Positions 8,006 to 16,246 of a stretch of DNA of 43,970 bases are shown here, in pieces. Made by a program: the position numbers and the translations under genes. This DNA is from an uncultured Prevotella sp. (GTDB lineage: Bacteria > Bacteroidota > Bacteroidia > Bacteroidales > Bacteroidaceae): NCBI GenBank assembly GCA_900316295.1, contig ONCJ01000023.1:1-43970 (forward strand), in the 5' to 3' direction. Numbering within the stretch: the first letter of the stretch is position 1; each line of letters opens with the position of its first letter. The notes under the pieces were generated by a model. The model made no database searches. It was not told where the DNA came from and saw only the letters and a program-made list of their open reading frames with translations.

Positions 8006-8461
8006 ATGGAACAAGAATCTACAAGACATTTTACGGAAATAGACATTACGACAAAGCCTGCTGACTACCTGAAGTGTATCCTCAAGGAATGTCCGCTGTG
8101 CGACCATTGTCTGCGCTATCTGGCTGGACTGCAACAGAGCAGCGAGATAGCCTACATCGGAGTACTCAATCCCAATTACCCCGACGCAGCAACAGAGAGA
8201 TGCCAGATGTTCAGAGACAGCCAGAAGGTCATCATGAAGCGCGGACTGAAAGGATTCTATCACGACATGCCCCGCTACATAGAGGTGGACATCCGCAACG
8301 AGCTCATCGACCTCTTTGGTCGCTACCACTACTTCAGCCTTCGTCGCGGCGACGCACTCATCACTCCCGCCGAGCAGCAGACCATTGCCAAGATATGCCG
8401 CAAGCACGGATGGGAGGGCGAACTGAAATACGACGCTACGGTGGAAAGTTGGCTATGGTAG
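8006..8461 (+). CDS. Small Cys-motif protein, possibly DUF6078
   Basis: A 151-residue soluble protein beginning MEQESTRHFTEID. It carries a CxxCxxC motif (ECPLCDHC, residues about 29-36), which could bind a metal. The C-terminal half contains LFGRYHYFSLRRGDALITP. The layout resembles Bacteroidales DUF6078 proteins as I recall them. No function is known to me. It is a single gene placed just before the polysaccharide locus and in the same direction, but with a 71-bp gap and no sign of shared function. Confidence 0.55.
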   Translation: MEQESTRHFTEIDITTKPADYLKCILKECPLCDHCLRYLAGLQQSSEIAYIGVLNPNYPDAATERCQMFRDSQKVIMKRGLKGFYHDMPRYIEVDIRNELIDLFGRYHYFSLRRGDALITPAEQQTIAKICRKHGWEGELKYDATVESWLW

Positions 8462-8532
8462 GGAAACTTTCGCCAGAATGCTATAATAATAATGTATATC
8501 GGTACGTTTCTATATAGATAACAAGTAAAGAA

Positions 8533-9556
8533 ATGTCAGTATTCAAGGATAAAACACTATTGATCACAGGAGGAACGGGCTCGTTTGGCAATGCCGTATT
8601 GCGCCGCTTCCTCGACTCCGACATCAAGGAGATACGTATTTTCAAAAGTGAAGTTCTATATAGGCAATGTACGCAACAAGCAGTCGGTAGACATCGCCAT
8701 GAAGGGAGTAGACTACGTATTCGCAGCCGCAGCCTTGAAGCAGGTGCCGTCGTGCGAGTTCTTCCCCATCGAAGCCGTACAGACCAACATTCTCGGCACA
8801 AACAACGTGCTGCTCTCAGCCATAGAGCATGAGGTTAGCAACGTCGTGGTACTCTCTACCGACAAGGCTGCCTACCCCATCAACGCTATGGGTATGTCGA
8901 AGGCCCTGATGGAGAAGGTGGCAATAGCCAAGGGCAGAGAGCTGGGCGAGGACGCCAAGACCACCATCTGCTGTACCCGATACGGCAACGTGATGGCAAG
9001 TCGAGGCTCAGTCATACCGCTATGGGTGGAACAGATGATTGAGGGCAAGCCCATCACCATCACCGATCCGCAGATGACCCGCTTCATGATGACCCTCGAC
9101 GATGCCGTAGATCTGGTAATCTATGCCTTCACACATGGTCATAACGGCGACCTCTTCGTACAGAAAGCGCCGGCAGCCACGCTCGACACGCTGGCACAAG
9201 CCCTGAAGGAAGTCTACTCAAAGGTAGATCCAAAATATGGCGACACCGAAGTAAAGGTCATCGGAACACGTCACGGAGAGAAGCTCTATGAGACCCTCGT
9301 AACCCGCGAGGAGATGCTTCGCGCTGAGGACTGCGGCAACTACTACCGCATACCATGCGACACTCGTGACCTGAACTACGACAAGTTCTTCACCGAGGGT
9401 AGTGAGGATATGTCGAAGATAGAAGACTACCACTCGCACAACACCCAACGACTGGACGTAGAGGGCATGAAAGAGCTGCTGATGAAGCTCAGGTTCATAC
9501 GTGAGGACCTCGGTATGATTCCGAGATCGAAGTCAAAAGAAATAAGATCAGAGTAA
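8533..9556 (+). pseudogene. fnlA: UDP-GlcNAc 4,6-dehydratase/5-epimerase, broken by an internal deletion
   Basis: The first frame (8533-8643) encodes the FnlA/CapE N terminus with the Rossmann loop TGGTGSFG and ends at KEIRIF. From 8642 the second frame continues with KVKFYIGNVRN through the active-site region STDKAAYPINAMGMSK and FnlA signatures up to 9556. Between IF and KVKFY, relatives have roughly 19 more residues including SRDEKKQDDMR, which contacts the cofactor. Here these are missing and the frame shifts, consistent with loss of about 56-59 bp. Read from 8533 alone, the product stops at 8832. The enzyme would start UDP-L-FucNAc synthesis from UDP-GlcNAc. The intact downstream genes suggest either a recent mutation or an assembly error. 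Confidence 0.8.
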
Positions 9557-9560
9557 GAAG

Positions 9561-10760
9561 ATGAACATACTCATAACAGGAGCCTGCGGGTTTGTAGGCA
9601 AGAACCTATGCGCATCACTACGGAACATTAGGGATGGTAAGGACAAGACCCATCCCGACATCACTATTGACACCATATATGAATATGACATCGACTCCGA
9701 GGCAGCTGTCCTGGAAGAGGCTTGCGAGAAGGCAGACTTCGTATTCAACTTCGCCGGAGTGAACCGTCCGAAGGACTCAGCTGAATTCATGCAAGGCAAC
9801 TTCGGCTTTGCATCACAGTTGCTTGACACGCTGAAGCAACATGGCAACACCTGTCCCGTGATGCTCTCATCTTCACAACAAGCATCGCTCACTGGTAGAT
9901 TTGGCAATAGCGAATACGGCAGGAGCAAGAAGGCAGGCGAGGAGATCTTCCTCAACTATCAGCAGGAGACAGGTGCAAAGGTCTTGATATACCGATTCCC
10001 GAACCTCTTCGGCAAGTGGTGTCGTCCCAACTACAACTCAGCCGTAGCCACATTCTGTAACAACATCGCCAACGACCTGCCCATACAGGTCAACGACCCC
10101 ACAGTGGAGTTGGAACTACTTTATATTGACGACCTCGTAAGTGAGATGCTCGGCGCCCTTGAGGGCAAGGAGCACCGATGTGAATTTGACGGATTGGAGG
10201 TAGCACCCACCCCGTCAGGCAGATACTGCTATTGCCCAGTAACCCACAAGGCAACACTCGGACGCATCGTGGAACTGCTCAACACCTTCCACGATCAGCC
10301 ACAGACATTGGTGATACCAGAAATCCCCAATGGCAGCTTTGAGAAGAAACTATACTCTACCTTCCTGAGCTACCTGCCCAAAGAGAAGGTAGCCTTCCCT
10401 CTGAAAATGAACGTAGACCAGCGAGGAAGTTTCACGGAACTTATTCGCACGCTGAACTGCGGACAGGTAAGTATCAACATCAGCAAGCCAGGCATCACCA
10501 AGGGACAGCATTGGCACCATACCAAATGGGAGTTCTTCATCGTCGTTGCCGGTCACGGACTCATACAAGAGCGCAAGATTGGCTCGGACGAGATAATAGA
10601 ATTTGAGGTTAGCGGTGATAATATCGAGGCAGTACACATGCTACCAGGCTACACCCATAACATCATAAACCTCTCAGAGACAGACAACTTAGTAACAGTA
10701 ATGTGGGCAAACGAGAGTTTCGACCCCAATCACCCCGACACATACTATGAAACAGTTTAA
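9561..10760 (+). CDS. fnlB: UDP-2-acetamido-2,6-dideoxy-hexulose reductase/epimerase (FnlB/CapF/WbjC)
   Basis: The second enzyme of UDP-L-FucNAc synthesis has two domains. The N-terminal short-chain-dehydrogenase domain (about 1-245) has the nucleotide loop TGACGFVGKN at 6-15 and the YxxxK pair Tyr 119/Lys 123. The C-terminal cupin (about 275-395) has the metal-ligand stretch GQHWHHTKWE at 315-324. In characterised CapF the cupin does epimerisation and the reductase domain reduces the keto sugar with NADPH. The length of 399 is close to the family's 370-ish residues, with a short insert. It begins 4 bp after fnlA and overlaps fnlC by 14 bp, a tight operon. Confidence 0.9.
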   Translation: MNILITGACGFVGKNLCASLRNIRDGKDKTHPDITIDTIYEYDIDSEAAVLEEACEKADFVFNFAGVNRPKDSAEFMQGNFGFASQLLDTLKQHGNTCPVMLSSSQQASLTGRFGNSEYGRSKKAGEEIFLNYQQETGAKVLIYRFPNLFGKWCRPNYNSAVATFCNNIANDLPIQVNDPTVELELLYIDDLVSEMLGALEGKEHRCEFDGLEVAPTPSGRYCYCPVTHKATLGRIVELLNTFHDQPQTLVIPEIPNGSFEKKLYSTFLSYLPKEKVAFPLKMNVDQRGSFTELIRTLNCGQVSINISKPGITKGQHWHHTKWEFFIVVAGHGLIQERKIGSDEIIEFEVSGDNIEAVHMLPGYTHNIINLSETDNLVTVMWANESFDPNHPDTYYETV

Positions 10761-11907
10761 GAACAACGGCAAACTGAAGCTGCTGATCATCGTCGGCACC
10801 CGACCGGAGATAATCCGTCTGGCAGCAGTGATAAATAAATGCAGGCAGTATTTCGACACATTGCTTGCACACACAGGTCAGAACTACGACTACAACCTCA
10901 ACGGCATCTTCTTCAAGGATTTGAAGATTGACGAGCCCGACATCTACATGGAGGCTGTAGGCGACGACCTTGGTTCTACTATCGGCAACATCATTGACAA
11001 GAGCTATAAGATAATGGTGGAGACCCAACCAGATGCCGTATTGGTGCTCGGCGACACCAACTCCTGCCTCAGCGTCATCGGAGCCAAACGCCTGCATATA
11101 CCCATCTTCCACATGGAGGCAGGCAACCGTTGCAAAGACGAGTGTTTGCCAGAGGAGACCAACCGCCGCATCGTCGACATCATCAGCGATGTCAACATGG
11201 CATATAGCGAGCACGCTCGCCGCTATCTTGCAGAGTGCGGACTTCCAAAGGAGCGCACCTACGTCACAGGATCACCTATGGCAGAGGTGTTGCACCAGAA
11301 CCTGGCAGAGATAGAAGCCAGCGACATACACCAACGACTTGGACTACAGAAAGGCAGATACATACTGCTCTCTGCCCATCGTGAGGAGAATATAGACACC
11401 GAGAAGAACTTCCTGTCGCTCTTCACCGCCATCAATAAGATGGCAGAGAAATACGACATGCCGATACTCTACAGCTGTCATCCTCGTAGTCGCAAGCGCT
11501 TGGAGCAGAGCGGTTTCCAGCTCGACAGCCGAGTGATACAGCACGAGCCATTAGGATTTCACGACTACAACTGCCTGCAGATGAATGCCTTTGCCGTTGT
11601 CAGCGACTCCGGTACACTGCCTGAAGAAAGCAGTTTCTTCACAAGCGTGGGTCACCCCTTCCCAGCTATCTGCATCCGCACCAGCACCGAACGCCCCGAA
11701 GCACTCGACAAGGCATGCTTCTTCATCGCTGGCATCGACACAGAGTCATTGCTACAGACCGTCGACACAGCTGTCAGCATGAATGCCAATGGCGACTACG
11801 GCATCCCCGTGCCCGACTATATCGAGGAGAACGTATCTACCAAGGTGGTGAAGATTATCCAGAGCTACACAGGTATTGTAAACAAAATGGTTTGGAGAAA
11901 AGGATAA
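10747..11907 (+). CDS. fnlC: UDP-N-acetylglucosamine 2-epimerase family, FnlC/CapG/WbjD
   Basis: A 386-residue WecB-like epimerase. It carries the family's GTRPEIIRLAAV near residues 17-28, then HTGQNYD, VLGDTNSCL, the HMEAGNRC loop, SAHREEN, and the C-terminal SDSGTLPEES. Placed after fnlB, it should catalyse the last step, C-2 epimerisation of UDP-N-acetyl-L-quinovosamine-type product to UDP-L-FucNAc, rather than making ManNAc. The family variant HMEAGNRCKDE fits the FnlC/CapG subgroup rather than housekeeping WecB, in my judgement. It overlaps fnlB by 14 bp and is followed after 9 bp by the wbuB-like gene. Confidence 0.9.
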   Translation: MKQFKNNGKLKLLIIVGTRPEIIRLAAVINKCRQYFDTLLAHTGQNYDYNLNGIFFKDLKIDEPDIYMEAVGDDLGSTIGNIIDKSYKIMVETQPDAVLVLGDTNSCLSVIGAKRLHIPIFHMEAGNRCKDECLPEETNRRIVDIISDVNMAYSEHARRYLAECGLPKERTYVTGSPMAEVLHQNLAEIEASDIHQRLGLQKGRYILLSAHREENIDTEKNFLSLFTAINKMAEKYDMPILYSCHPRSRKRLEQSGFQLDSRVIQHEPLGFHDYNCLQMNAFAVVSDSGTLPEESSFFTSVGHPFPAICIRTSTERPEALDKACFFIAGIDTESLLQTVDTAVSMNANGDYGIPVPDYIEENVSTKVVKIIQSYTGIVNKMVWRKG

Positions 11908-11916
11908 GACAGGAGA

Positions 11917-13131
11917 ATGAAGATACTGATTTGCACCAACCACTTCTATCCGGAGACCTTCAAGGTCAACGACATAGCATGGCACCTGCAAGAGCAGGGA
12001 CATGAGGTTACGGTGCTGACAGCTATCCCCGACTATCCCAGAGGCCATTATTTTGAAGGCTACGGGATATTCCGCAAACGAGTAGAAACGGTAAGAGGTG
12101 TCAAGGTCTATCGTGCATTTATCATCCCACGAGGCAAAGGAGGTACATTGCGACTGGCACTAAACTACGTCAGCTACGCCCTGTCTTCTGTCCTACTCGT
12201 CCTGTATCTTTGTCTGACTCGTCGCTTTGATGCCGTCTTCGTACACGAGACATCTCCCGTCATGATTGGTATTCCTGGTGTACTTGCAAAGAAAATACAA
12301 CGCATACCACTCTGTTTCTGGGTATTGGACCTGTGGCCCGAAAGCCTCAGCGCAGCAGGAGGAATACGCAACAAACACGTCCTCGGATTCTTCAATCGTA
12401 TGACGAGATGGATATACCGCCATTCCGACAAGATCCTGATGAGTTCTAACGGCTTCAGGGAGTCGATACTCAAGAAAGGAGATTTTGCCGACAAGTTGGA
12501 ATTCTTCCCCAACTGGGGAGAAAACCTTTTCCTCGATGAGACCAATCGACGACAAGCCCTCCCTACCCTACCCGATGGTTTCAGGATAATGTTTGCAGGA
12601 AACATGGGAGAAGCGCAGAACTTTGAGAACGTCATGGAGGTTGCCCGACGACTCAAAGATACCAACATACGATGGATCCTTATTGGCGATGGACGCAAGA
12701 GACGATGGATAGAATCATACATTGCAGACAACCAGCTACAAGACAACGTCTTCCTTTACGGCAACCACCCCATCACCGAGATGCCATCTTGGTACGCCCA
12801 AGCCGACATGCTCTTCCTATCCTTAAAGAGCAACGAGATATTCGACCTCACCGTCCCTGCCAAGCTACAGGCATACATGGCATCAGCCAAGCCTGTCCTT
12901 GCTATGATCAACGGAGAGACGGCACGTGTGATACATGATGCGAAGGCAGGATTCGCAACAGGAGCAGACGACATTGACGGCATGTGTTCCTTGATTAAAG
13001 AGCACATCCTTCTGAACCGTACATCCCTGACTTCCCTGGGTACGAATGCCCTAAACTACTACATGCAGCACTACCATCACGACATCTGCATGCAACATTT
13101 GGATAAGATCTTCCGTTCGCCAAACCGCTAA
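11917..13131 (+). CDS. wbuB: Glycosyltransferase family 4, WbuB-like (probable L-FucNAc transferase)
   Basis: A 404-residue GT-B enzyme. The N-terminal domain starts MKILICTNHFYPE and contains WVLDLWPES near residue 145. The C-terminal donor domain has FAGNMGEAQNFENV, LIGDGRKR and the acidic/Pro region NEIFDLTVPAKLQAYMA, typical of WbuB. WbuB homologues sit next to fnlABC in E. coli O26-type and staphylococcal cap5/8 loci and move FucNAc onto the lipid-linked acceptor. The location directly behind fnlC supports this donor. Its stop codon lies inside the first palindrome of the repeat array at 13125. The acceptor is unknown. Confidence 0.82.
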   Translation: MKILICTNHFYPETFKVNDIAWHLQEQGHEVTVLTAIPDYPRGHYFEGYGIFRKRVETVRGVKVYRAFIIPRGKGGTLRLALNYVSYALSSVLLVLYLCLTRRFDAVFVHETSPVMIGIPGVLAKKIQRIPLCFWVLDLWPESLSAAGGIRNKHVLGFFNRMTRWIYRHSDKILMSSNGFRESILKKGDFADKLEFFPNWGENLFLDETNRRQALPTLPDGFRIMFAGNMGEAQNFENVMEVARRLKDTNIRWILIGDGRKRRWIESYIADNQLQDNVFLYGNHPITEMPSWYAQADMLFLSLKSNEIFDLTVPAKLQAYMASAKPVLAMINGETARVIHDAKAGFATGADDIDGMCSLIKEHILLNRTSLTSLGTNALNYYMQHYHHDICMQHLDKIFRSPNR

Positions 13132-13184
13132 ATTTGGTATAAATTTGGCGGTTACAACCACTAAATTTAGTACAAATTTGGCGG
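13125..13184 (+). repeat. Two 27-bp palindromes, 33 bp apart
   Basis: Unit 1 (13125-13151) pairs CCGCTAAATTT with AAATTTGGCGG, with one mismatch. Unit 2 (13158-13184) pairs CCACTAAATTT with AAATTTGGCGG less perfectly. The units share a 26-bp core, 13128-13153 and 13161-13186, with few differences. Further AACCGC/GCGGTT arms flank the pair. The first unit contains the stop codon of the wbuB-like gene. A T-rich stretch follows (13190-13200), so terminator activity is possible. The design resembles the arrays at 7732 and 43531. Confidence 0.65.
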
Positions 13185-13280
13185 TTTGCGTTTTTGTTAT
13201 TACGTATGGATAGAAGTTTACGACCGGCATCTCTGTTTCTCCAAATTATCACACAAGAAAACATGTGGGACTTCATTTAA

Positions 13281-13312
13281 TTTGGAGATTACTGAAACTC
13301 TTTGTATCTTTG
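13281..13312 (+). promoter_or_regulatory. Promoter of the wzx operon
   Basis: TTTG at 13281-13284 and TATCTTTG at 13305-13312 are separated by exactly 20 bp. This is an internal promoter of the polysaccharide locus. It starts a second transcription unit at the flippase gene and rules out the in-frame ATG at 13302 as a start codon. Confidence 0.8.
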
Positions 13313-13340
13313 CATGCACAAGATGTGCCCAACAAACAAC

Positions 13341-14582
13341 ATGGGAAGAATTGCCAACTATACAAAGACTATAAGCCAATACTTCACAGCATCACTGATA
13401 CCAATGGTGCTCAACTTGGCTATTAATCCATTGGTGGCAATATACATGGAGCCAGAAGACTTTGCCATCACTGGCTATTTTCTAAGCTTCACCACTTTGG
13501 TTTCACCAATCATCGCCTTTTACATGATCCATTACTACAACAAGAGGTATTTTGAACTTGATGACGCAGGAAGAAGCCACATGTATGCGCTGGTATTCAA
13601 GATGCTCATCTTCTTTTCTGCAATTGTAACAGGAGTCTGTACCTTGGCAATATACCTATACATAAAACAACAATCCGAGATCAGCTTTGCCACTTACCCC
13701 TACCTGTATATGGTTATGCTCGTAGTTCCACTCACTGGTATATACAACTTGCAACTTGCCAAATACAAGATGGAACGAAAGAGCAAGCAGTTCATGAACA
13801 TATCTGTTATGAAAGGAGTATTGGGCGTTGTGCTCACCTTGCTCTTCGTCGTCATTATTCCTTGGGGAGCCTTTGGCAAGTTGTTAGGACCACTACTGCT
13901 TGAGATTGCATACTTCGCATACATACTTGTTAAGAACAAAGACGTTTGGAAAGTTAAAAACACATTCTCCGAAGTAAAACCCATACTACTCTTTTGCTGG
14001 CCACTCGTATTAGGAGCTTCCTTGGGCTATTTCTCCAACGGTTATGACAAAGCTGTTCTTGCCACACTTGGCAACAACACCGAATTTGGTTACTATTGCG
14101 TAGGAGCCAGCATCGCCGGATATCTCACCCTTTTCACATCTTCACTGAGTGCGACCTTCCAACCTGACATATACGAAGCAATCATAAAAGACAACAGGCC
14201 AAAACTCTTTAAGGTTGCAGCACTACAATGGGTAATGATTCTCGGAGTTGTTATCCTATTCATAGCTTTTTGTCCTCTCATCATCAAGATTCTCACAGCA
14301 GGACGATATATACAATCAACAGGATATGCCCGACTTCTTGCATGTGTATGCCTGGCAAACTCAATATACTACATCATCAACGATTACACCATCGCAAGAG
14401 GTTTACCGAGATTCTATCTGTACACCACCATCATTGGCAGCGGACTGATTATCCTATGTATACCTATCTTTGTCGATTGGTTAGGCTATTATGGTGGAGC
14501 ATTAGCAAATATTGCCTCTTTCGTCGCGTTGAGTATCATCAACCTGATACTGCTCCTTATTCACAAAACATTTCAGCACTAA
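13341..14582 (+). CDS. wzx: Polysaccharide flippase, Wzx-type (MOP superfamily)
   Basis: A 413-residue inner-membrane protein with about 12-14 hydrophobic helices and small charged loops. It begins MGRIANYTKTISQYF, where the conserved amphipathic N terminus precedes the first helix SLIPMVLNLAINPLVAIYM. This layout is that of MOP-superfamily O-antigen or capsule repeat-unit flippases. It would move the undecaprenyl-linked oligosaccharide across the membrane. ATG 13341 is chosen because upstream ATGs lie in or just after the promoter. It is followed after 13 bp by a glycosyltransferase, and an EpsG-type polymerase lies further down, so a Wzx/Wzy route is complete. Confidence 0.85.
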   Translation: MGRIANYTKTISQYFTASLIPMVLNLAINPLVAIYMEPEDFAITGYFLSFTTLVSPIIAFYMIHYYNKRYFELDDAGRSHMYALVFKMLIFFSAIVTGVCTLAIYLYIKQQSEISFATYPYLYMVMLVVPLTGIYNLQLAKYKMERKSKQFMNISVMKGVLGVVLTLLFVVIIPWGAFGKLLGPLLLEIAYFAYILVKNKDVWKVKNTFSEVKPILLFCWPLVLGASLGYFSNGYDKAVLATLGNNTEFGYYCVGASIAGYLTLFTSSLSATFQPDIYEAIIKDNRPKLFKVAALQWVMILGVVILFIAFCPLIIKILTAGRYIQSTGYARLLACVCLANSIYYIINDYTIARGLPRFYLYTTIIGSGLIILCIPIFVDWLGYYGGALANIASFVALSIINLILLLIHKTFQH

Positions 14583-14595
14583 CATTCTCATTAAT

Positions 14596-15741
14596 ATGAC
14601 TCTAACTTTCGTAACAAACATGGTTCACCATCATCAACTTCCCGTAGCTGATGAATTTTACAGGTTGTTAGGTGATGACTATCACTATATCTCCACTATG
14701 CCCCTTACCGACGAACTGAAACGCGGCGGATATGACCCCACACTCGACCGCCCGTATATCATACGCACATATCTGTCCCAAGAAAACATGGACAGGGCAA
14801 GACAACTGATAGACAATAGCGATGTGGTGATCCAAGGTGATGCTCCAAACGAGTGGGTGTTAAAGCGAAAAGAAGAAGACAAGGTAACATTTCACAATTC
14901 GGAACGCTGGCTAAAGAAAATAAATATTCACACCTTCTCGCCAAAGGCTTTCTATTATATCTACAAGCACTATTTTCGTTTCCGACACAAGCGGACATAT
15001 ATGTTGTGTGCATCTGCTTTTACAGCAAAAGATGTACACAAATATCTGTGTTTTCCCAACCGCTGTTTCAAATGGGGCTACTTTACAACCGTTCCTCAAA
15101 AAGAAAACCTTTCTGCCATCATCCCTACTGCAAATGACGAACCCATAAAGATAATGTGGTGTGCAAGATTTCTTAAACTAAAGCACCCCGAGTTACCTGT
15201 CCAACTTGCCGTAAGGCTGAAACATGAAGGATATAAGTTCCAAATCAACATGTATGGCAGCGGAGAGCAGCAGGAAAACACAAGAATCCTTATAGACAAA
15301 CTTGGCGTATCAGACTGCGTACATCTTTGTGGCAACCTCCCTAATGCGCAAATTCTGGAAGAGATGCGCAAACACTACATTTTCCTCTTCACGAGTGATA
15401 GAAACGAAGGATGGGGGGCTGTACTTAACGAGTCTATGTCGAACGGCTGCGTTCCTGTGGCAAGTGATGACATCGGTAGCGTTCCCTATCTAATCAAAAA
15501 CGGAAAGAACGGTCTAACATTCAAGTCGGGCAACCTTGATTCTCTTGAGGAAGCAGTCACCGCCCTACTTGACAATCCTACGCAGAGAAGGCAGATGGCA
15601 GAGAAGGCACGACATACTATTGCCGATGTCTGGTCCCCGAAGGTTGCTGCGGAACGATTTTTGATTTTAGCTCAACATGCTCTTGACAATACTCTCAATC
15701 AATATAGTATTACCGAAGGCCCTGTTTCGTGGGACAAATGA
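14596..15741 (+). CDS. Glycosyltransferase family 4
   Basis: A 381-residue GT-B enzyme. The N-terminal domain starts MTLTFVTNMVHHHQLPVADEF and has a short acceptor-binding region. The C-terminal donor domain shows IKIMWCARFLKLKHPEL, INMYGSGEQQ, and the nucleotide-sugar motif ...TSDRNEGWGAVLNESMSNGCVPVASD (about residues 268-293), which contains the E-x7-E pair. Sugar and acceptor are unknown. It probably adds one sugar of the repeat unit. It is cotranscribed with wzx, 13 bp upstream. A 9-bp inverted repeat follows the stop. Confidence 0.85.
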   Translation: MTLTFVTNMVHHHQLPVADEFYRLLGDDYHYISTMPLTDELKRGGYDPTLDRPYIIRTYLSQENMDRARQLIDNSDVVIQGDAPNEWVLKRKEEDKVTFHNSERWLKKINIHTFSPKAFYYIYKHYFRFRHKRTYMLCASAFTAKDVHKYLCFPNRCFKWGYFTTVPQKENLSAIIPTANDEPIKIMWCARFLKLKHPELPVQLAVRLKHEGYKFQINMYGSGEQQENTRILIDKLGVSDCVHLCGNLPNAQILEEMRKHYIFLFTSDRNEGWGAVLNESMSNGCVPVASDDIGSVPYLIKNGKNGLTFKSGNLDSLEEAVTALLDNPTQRRQMAEKARHTIADVWSPKVAAERFLILAQHALDNTLNQYSITEGPVSWDK

Positions 15742-15745
15742 CTAT

Positions 15746-15776
15746 CGCAACCGCCATTTCCGAAACAGCGGTTGCG
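15746..15776 (+). terminator. Inverted repeat after the glycosyltransferase
   Basis: CGCAACCGC (15746-15754) pairs perfectly with GCGGTTGCG (15768-15776) around a 13-nt loop. It begins 4 bp after a stop codon, but no T run follows, so it is either a weak terminator or an mRNA 3'-end stabiliser. Confidence 0.45.
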
Positions 15777-15886
15777 CATTCGCAAATCATGCCAGCGCCA
15801 CACAATAATAATAAGAGATGGGGTTTATTCAGAAATATATAAATATTTTATTTTTTATATTTTGAAATACAAAAATCAATAAAATA

Positions 15887-15918
15887 TTTGTATTTTAAAC
15901 CACAAAAGACTATTTTTG
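15887..15918 (+). promoter_or_regulatory. Promoter ahead of the DUF4143 ATPase remnant
   Basis: TTTG at 15887-15890 and TATTTTTG at 15911-15918 have exact 20-bp spacing in an AT-rich region. The promoter probably belonged to the intact ATPase gene. It may now drive the glycosyltransferase at 16247 through a leader of about 320 nt. Confidence 0.65.
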
Positions 15919-16017
15919 CACTAAGATTCCGATTAAGCGAGGGCTAAAAAAAATTTTGCTTTCAATTTGCAGAACATGAGAGATTTATCTAGAATTCACT
16001 ATATATGAAGTCAATAG

Positions 16018-16230
16018 ACGTTATGTTGCCAATTGCAGGTGAATAATGATGTCAAGTATCCTCTCCAAGGTGACTTCCTCGTCAACGACAAATATCTCTT
16101 TGAAGTTGGAGGAAGGAAGAAATCATTTGAGCAGATTGCAGATGTCCCCAACAGTTTCCTTGCTGTGGATGATACGGAGGTCGGGTATGGCAACCGCATA
16201 CCTTTATGGCTATTCGGATTTACTTATTAA
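16018..16230 (+). pseudogene. C-terminal remnant of an AAA ATPase with DUF4143
   Basis: The open frame from 16018 encodes residues ending VNDKYLFEVGGRKKSFEQ, then IADVPNSFLAVDDTEVGYGN and RIPLWLFGFTY. This is the characteristic last 60 residues of Bacteroidota DUF4143 ATPases (AAA_14 type). The N-terminal P-loop, helicase-like and DUF4143 core are absent; only a promoter and a few unrelated codons remain upstream (16015 is a stop in this frame). It is therefore a deletion remnant. It ends 16 bp before the next gene and overlaps nothing. The intact family is commonly mobile or duplicated in these genomes. Confidence 0.75.
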
Positions 16231-16246
16231 TTTGAGACACATACCG

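Noticed and set aside
8533-9556. Programmed frameshift in fnlA
   Set aside because: Residues are missing as well as the frame being changed, and no slippery sequence is seen at 8640, so a deletion is the simpler explanation.
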